DNA of 10,052 nucleotides, taken from the NCBI GenBank assembly GCA_003526375.1, contig DPDG01000039.1:1-10052 (forward strand), in the 5' to 3' direction. Below the pieces are notes generated by a model. It searched no databases and was not told the DNA's origin. It was given only the letters and a program-made list of their open reading frames with translations. The position numbers were made by a program, and so were the translations under genes. This DNA is from Lentisphaeria bacterium. Its GTDB lineage: Bacteria > Verrucomicrobiota > Lentisphaeria > Victivallales > UBA1829. Below, piece by piece: positions 7,325 to 10,052 of this stretch (its first letter is position 1; each line of letters starts with the position of its first letter).

Positions 7325-7990
7325 TTATGACCTCCTTAGCAGATATTGAATAATGGTTGTGATATTGCCGGTCAGTTCCGGGACTTCAAATGCAGCGGGG
7401 AGGTGTCCCGGAATGAATGAAATGATCTCCGCGCCCGCAGGACCGATACATTCGGCACACTGCGGATAGATTCCTTCCTCAATATGTGTATTCATCAGAA
7501 TTGTAACCCGTGAAGTCTGCTCCAGTTCAATGTAGATCTCATCCTCAGGAAGATTGAATGGTTTCAGCTGCCGTGCCAGTTCATGGCGGACTTTTGCAAC
7601 TTCGATCCGGCAGGGATGATGGGGGTGGACAGATTTCGGCACATGATCCGGATCTTCCGGACGGACCCAGCGCAGTCCTGCGATCTTCCGCCACCAGTCC
7701 CAATGCCAGAATGCCGCGCTGGAACCATGAAGTAAAAGCATCGGCCTTCCCGATATGCAATAGCGGAGCATCGCGCGTTCTGCACCATCGCCGGGCAAGG
7801 GAATGCCGCCCGTTCCCCCGATCACATGCAGAATCAACAGTTCACAGTCCTTTTCCCAGATACCGCTTTCAAGATATTCCGGATCATTTTCAGAGAAGAA
7901 TATTCGCTTTTTCAGCATATCGGGCAGGCACTTGTAAATATTGCGACCGCAAAATTTTTGAAAATGATCATCTGCAAAGAAATAAATCAT
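7325..7990 (-). CDS. ThuA-like (trehalose-utilisation-type) domain protein
   Basis: A 221-residue cytoplasmic protein with the flavodoxin/glutaminase-like fold of ThuA (PF06283-like). Recognisable parts are a central strand and turn LLLHGSSAAF (about 85-94), the following WDWWRKIAGLRWV (97-109), then DEIYIELE (150-157) and the late ISFIPGHLPAAFEVPEL segment with PGH at 194-196, which echoes the family's conserved Gly-His. The match is clear in order and style but divergent in detail. The start is set at ATG 7990, because GGGGGAG lies seven bases upstream and this ATG falls 16 bases after the pseudopilin stop. A longer in-frame start at 8023 would overlap that gene. In characterised loci ThuA works beside the Gfo/Idh enzyme ThuB on 3-keto-disaccharides, and a Gfo/Idh gene is present two genes downstream. 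The biochemical role here is unknown. Confidence 0.72.
   Translation of the reverse strand: MIYFFADDHFQKFCGRNIYKCLPDMLKKRIFFSENDPEYLESGIWEKDCELLILHVIGGTGGIPLPGDGAERAMLRYCISGRPMLLLHGSSAAFWHWDWWRKIAGLRWVRPEDPDHVPKSVHPHHPCRIEVAKVRHELARQLKPFNLPEDEIYIELEQTSRVTILMNTHIEEGIYPQCAECIGPAGAEIISFIPGHLPAAFEVPELTGNITTIIQYLLRRS
7331..7337 (-). promoter_or_regulatory. Ribosome binding site of the lyase gene
   Basis: AAGGAGG on the minus strand, eight bases before the ATG at 7322. It is embedded in the last codons of the ThuA-like gene and fixes the lyase start, and thereby its signal peptide. Confidence 0.85.
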
Positions 7991-7997
7991 GAAAAAA

Positions 7998-8004
7998 CTC
8001 CCCC
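7998..8004 (-). promoter_or_regulatory. Ribosome binding site of the ThuA-like gene
   Basis: GGGGGAG on the minus strand with a seven-base spacer to the ATG at 7990. It lies in the gap after the pseudopilin stop codon and argues against the longer start at 8023. Confidence 0.7.
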
Positions 8005-8006
8005 GT

Positions 8007-8753
8007 TTATTTTTTTCCGGCATACCAGTAATAATTGCTGCCGTTGGCAGAATATTCCTTGCTGTTTTTTCCCATAATCAGCTCACTGCGCGGCAGCCAG
8101 GTCACATGACCGTCACACCAGGAGGTTACAATACCGTTGGAATGCCGGTCTCCGATGCCGACTGGAGAGTAAGTTGGATAATACATGACAGGAGCCTGTG
8201 CAATTCCGGTCAGAGTCTTATCTGCGCCATCACCGGTCATGACCGTTTCACTTGGACGCCCTATTCTGCTGGCTTTAGTCCAGGTGACTGCTGTTGAACC
8301 GATATAGCCTAATCCATTGTTGGAGTAAAACATATAGCCATACCCCCCTTCATACTCCGGATGATTGGCATCCAGAGCGACGGACAGTTGTTCAGGTTTC
8401 CATGCGGGGCATTTCAGTGCCCCCGTGGAAAGGATTGCTCTGTCCGCAGCAAGGGGTACCTCTTTCATCTTAATATTCAGGTAAGGGGCGATATCAAATT
8501 TCCAGCTGCTGAAATCACCCCGTGCATTCAAACTCGGAAAGTAATCGTAATCAGAAAGATACATCAGGACGGCGCTTGCCTGCGATTTTACATTTCCTGC
8601 ACAGGAGGTTCTCCGTGCCGATTCCCGGGCTTTGTTCAATGCAGGCAGGAGCATTGCCGCAAGAATTGCGATGATCGAAATAACGATTAAGAGCTCTATC
8701 AGTGTGAAAATCATTATTTTCACTCGTACAAGATTGCAGATGCTGTTTTTCAT
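8007..8753 (-). CDS. Prepilin-type protein with H-x9-DG domain (pseudopilin-like)
   Basis: A 248-residue membrane-anchored protein of the type II secretion/type IV pilin class. After a 15-residue basic leader comes FTLIELLIVISIIAILAAML, with F16 as mature residue 1 and the conserved Glu at +5 (E20). It continues into LPALNKARESARRTSC. The residue before the expected cleavage site is Ile, not the Gly most prepilin peptidases require; Gly-less leaders recall related Lentisphaerae proteins. The C-terminal part contains the prepilin-associated H-x9-DG motif, H204 to D214-G215 (HSNGIVTSWCDG). The globular part is rich in Tyr, Trp and Gly, with DYDYFPS, GGYGYMFYSNNGLGY and YYWY stretches. It starts 21 bases after the esterase stop, with AAGGA ten bases before the ATG. 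No assembly machinery is nearby. A surface or carbohydrate-contact role is inferred from context only. Confidence 0.88.
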   Translation of the reverse strand: MKNSICNLVRVKIMIFTLIELLIVISIIAILAAMLLPALNKARESARRTSCAGNVKSQASAVLMYLSDYDYFPSLNARGDFSSWKFDIAPYLNIKMKEVPLAADRAILSTGALKCPAWKPEQLSVALDANHPEYEGGYGYMFYSNNGLGYIGSTAVTWTKASRIGRPSETVMTGDGADKTLTGIAQAPVMYYPTYSPVGIGDRHSNGIVTSWCDGHVTWLPRSELIMGKNSKEYSANGSNYYWYAGKK

Positions 8754-8774
8754 TTTCTTTTCATCCTTTTAAGT

Positions 8775-10031
8775 TTATTTCAACAGAAGTACTTCCTGTT
8801 TATTCAGAGCCTGATTGTAGCTCGGCCGAACCTGATGTCCCATGCCGATTTCATCAATGATATGTTTGTTCCGGGAAGGAATTGCATTCCAGGCGGCATA
8901 GACGGAAGACGGCGGGCAGGTCGTATCGGCAAAACCGACAATAATCCAAGTCGGAACCTTGATGCTGCGGGCAAAATTCACCGCATCATAGTAGCCGGCG
9001 GTTGTATCACCCTTGCCTTTAGAATTGAAATGTATCTGCGGCCATCCAGCCTGACGCCCTGCCTGCCAGCCGTAATGATCGCACATGGCTGGGACGTTGG
9101 CGACCACGCTTCCGATCAATGGGTTCAGTCCGCTGAGAATCAGCGCAAATGCACCGCCTTGACTGCTGCCTGCGATCCCGATCCGTTTTTCATCGATCTC
9201 CGGCAGTTTTGCTATGAGGCTGACTGCACGATTGATTCCGAGTATCGCCCGATAATAGAAATATTTATCCCTGTCCGCCGCATCCCGACAGGGATAATAG
9301 CCTTTCTGCTGATCTTCTTTATAAAGTTCATTGACTGTTTTCCCGGGAGTCATAGGGTCATATTCGTGGACATTCATCACCAGACACGCAATTCTGTTTT
9401 GGGCTCTCGGCGCCTGCGGTCCCCCGAAGCCGGGACCTGCTCCGGGAACCATTACCAGCAATGGAACTGGAGTTTTCGATTTGGGAACAGTCAGGAAACC
9501 GTAGACCCGACCGCCGGGAGCGGCAACGCTTACGGAATAGGCCTCAAAATGTGAACGCGATTTTTCCGGTAACGGAGTAAGTTTCAGATCAGCCGGGGTG
9601 TTTTCCTGCTTTATTTGGGCTTGTTGCCAGAAATTGTCGAAATCTGCCGGAGCCGGACGTGCGGACATGATTTTTTCCGGTTCAAACGCAGCTCCTTGCA
9701 CATTCCATTTCTTCTGTCCTTTCAATGAGGCAACCGCGCGGAGAAAACCGGGATTTTTCAATGTGCCGCTTACTTTGATTTCAGAATTTGCCGCAAGGTC
9801 AAAGGTCTGATTGAACATCTTTTGCCCGCCGTCATTGGAAAGCACGATCTGAAGCTGCCCGCTCTTGAGTGGCAACTTGTTGTCATCCAGCACATGAAAA
9901 GTGAATTGTACATTTTCTCCGCAGACATAACGTCCATTCATACGGTCAATTTTACCTTGAATTTCCACCGCCTGAATTCCCATTGAGATTCCTGCAAACA
10001 GGAGCAGGCTCAATCCTATTTTTTTTCTCAT
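8775..10031 (-). CDS. Secreted acetyl-xylan-esterase-like alpha/beta hydrolase
   Basis: A 418-residue exported esterase related to AXE1/CE7 enzymes, which remove acetyl groups from polysaccharides or oligosaccharides. Residues 1-21 are a signal peptide (MRKKIGLSLLLFAGIS, ending IQA). Residues about 22-120 form a beta-rich N-terminal domain not found in minimal CE7 enzymes. The hydrolase domain opens with PAPADFDNFW (near 127-136), a hallmark of AXE1 proteins. The nucleophile elbow is GSSQGG (Ser290), followed by GFADTTCPP (Asp369) and MGHQVRP (His399), in the correct order. The canonical RGQ motif is replaced by VHEYD. The start is ATG 10031, because AGGTGG lies five bases upstream; a GTG nine bases further up falls inside that ribosome site. 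It is the first operon gene in view, and any promoter lies beyond the window. Confidence 0.88.
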   Translation of the reverse strand: MRKKIGLSLLLFAGISMGIQAVEIQGKIDRMNGRYVCGENVQFTFHVLDDNKLPLKSGQLQIVLSNDGGQKMFNQTFDLAANSEIKVSGTLKNPGFLRAVASLKGQKKWNVQGAAFEPEKIMSARPAPADFDNFWQQAQIKQENTPADLKLTPLPEKSRSHFEAYSVSVAAPGGRVYGFLTVPKSKTPVPLLVMVPGAGPGFGGPQAPRAQNRIACLVMNVHEYDPMTPGKTVNELYKEDQQKGYYPCRDAADRDKYFYYRAILGINRAVSLIAKLPEIDEKRIGIAGSSQGGAFALILSGLNPLIGSVVANVPAMCDHYGWQAGRQAGWPQIHFNSKGKGDTTAGYYDAVNFARSIKVPTWIIVGFADTTCPPSSVYAAWNAIPSRNKHIIDEIGMGHQVRPSYNQALNKQEVLLLK

Positions 10032-10036
10032 GATAA

Positions 10037-10042
10037 CCACCT
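10037..10042 (-). promoter_or_regulatory. Ribosome binding site of the esterase gene
   Basis: AGGTGG on the minus strand, five bases before the ATG at 10031. It overlaps the alternative GTG start at 10040, which can therefore be discounted. Confidence 0.75.
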
Positions 10043-10052
10043 TTTTATAGTT

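Larger units (their letters stand above)
1690..10031 (-). other. Predicted eight-gene polysaccharide/uronate utilisation operon
   Basis: Eight consecutive minus-strand genes are separated by 21, 16, 2, 19, -4, about -3 and 45 bases in transcription order, with no internal terminator or promoter seen. Two proteins have signal peptides, one has a prepilin leader, one is a 12-helix carrier and four are soluble cytoplasmic enzymes. Together they cover the steps expected for external cleavage, uptake and oxidative breakdown of an acetylated uronic-acid glycan. The substrate and the pathway order are inferred. No regulator, SusC/SusD pair or ABC transporter lies within the window. Confidence 0.7.

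Noticed and set aside
7991..8023. Eleven-codon N-terminal extension of the ThuA-like protein
   Set aside because: It would overlap the pseudopilin gene, has no ribosome site, and the ATG at 7990 has GGGGGAG at ideal spacing.
10032..10040. GTG start three codons upstream of the esterase ATG
   Set aside because: The GTG is part of the AGGTGG Shine-Dalgarno sequence that serves the ATG at 10031.
10044..10049. TATAAA on the minus strand as a -10 promoter box
   Set aside because: It abuts the ribosome binding site, so transcription would begin within or past it. No -35 region is visible because the window ends.

Overview
The window looks like a chromosomal accessory region of a free-living or gut bacterium from the Lentisphaerae/Planctomycetes-Verrucomicrobia side of the tree. 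The strongest clue is a pseudopilin-like protein with the FTLIELLIVI leader, the LAAMLLPALNKARE stretch and a C-terminal H-x9-DG motif. This type is heavily expanded in genera such as Victivallis. Base composition is moderate. The phylum assignment is inferred from protein style, not from a marker gene.

Layout. Positions 1-1222 (+) carry an IS4-family transposase with an intact DDE/YREK catalytic core; the left end of the element lies outside the window. Positions 1223-1689 hold no convincing gene: an A-rich stretch with tiny ORFs, then a 23-bp tandem repeat (1389-1443). From 10031 down to 1690, all on the minus strand, eight genes are packed with gaps of 45 nt or less, or with overlaps. In transcription order they are: secreted acetyl-xylan-esterase-like hydrolase (10031-8775), H-x9-DG pseudopilin (8753-8007), ThuA-like protein (7990-7325), secreted alginate-lyase-family protein (7322-6108), amidohydrolase-2-type TIM-barrel hydrolase (6088-5213), Gfo/Idh/MocA oxidoreductase with a six-cysteine insertion (5216-4047), MFS/GPH-type transporter (about 4053-2701) and D-2-hydroxyacid dehydrogenase-like protein (2655-1690). 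The promoter must lie beyond 10052, or upstream genes continue the operon.

How they may work together (inference): two exported enzymes deacetylate and cleave a uronic-acid-containing polysaccharide, the 12-helix transporter brings in the products, and four cytoplasmic proteins (ThuA-like, amidohydrolase, Gfo/Idh, hydroxyacid dehydrogenase) oxidise and open an unusual sugar acid. No SusC/SusD, TonB receptor, ABC transporter, sulfatase or regulator is visible. The pseudopilin inside the operon is the most unexpected member and may serve substrate contact or secretion at the cell surface.
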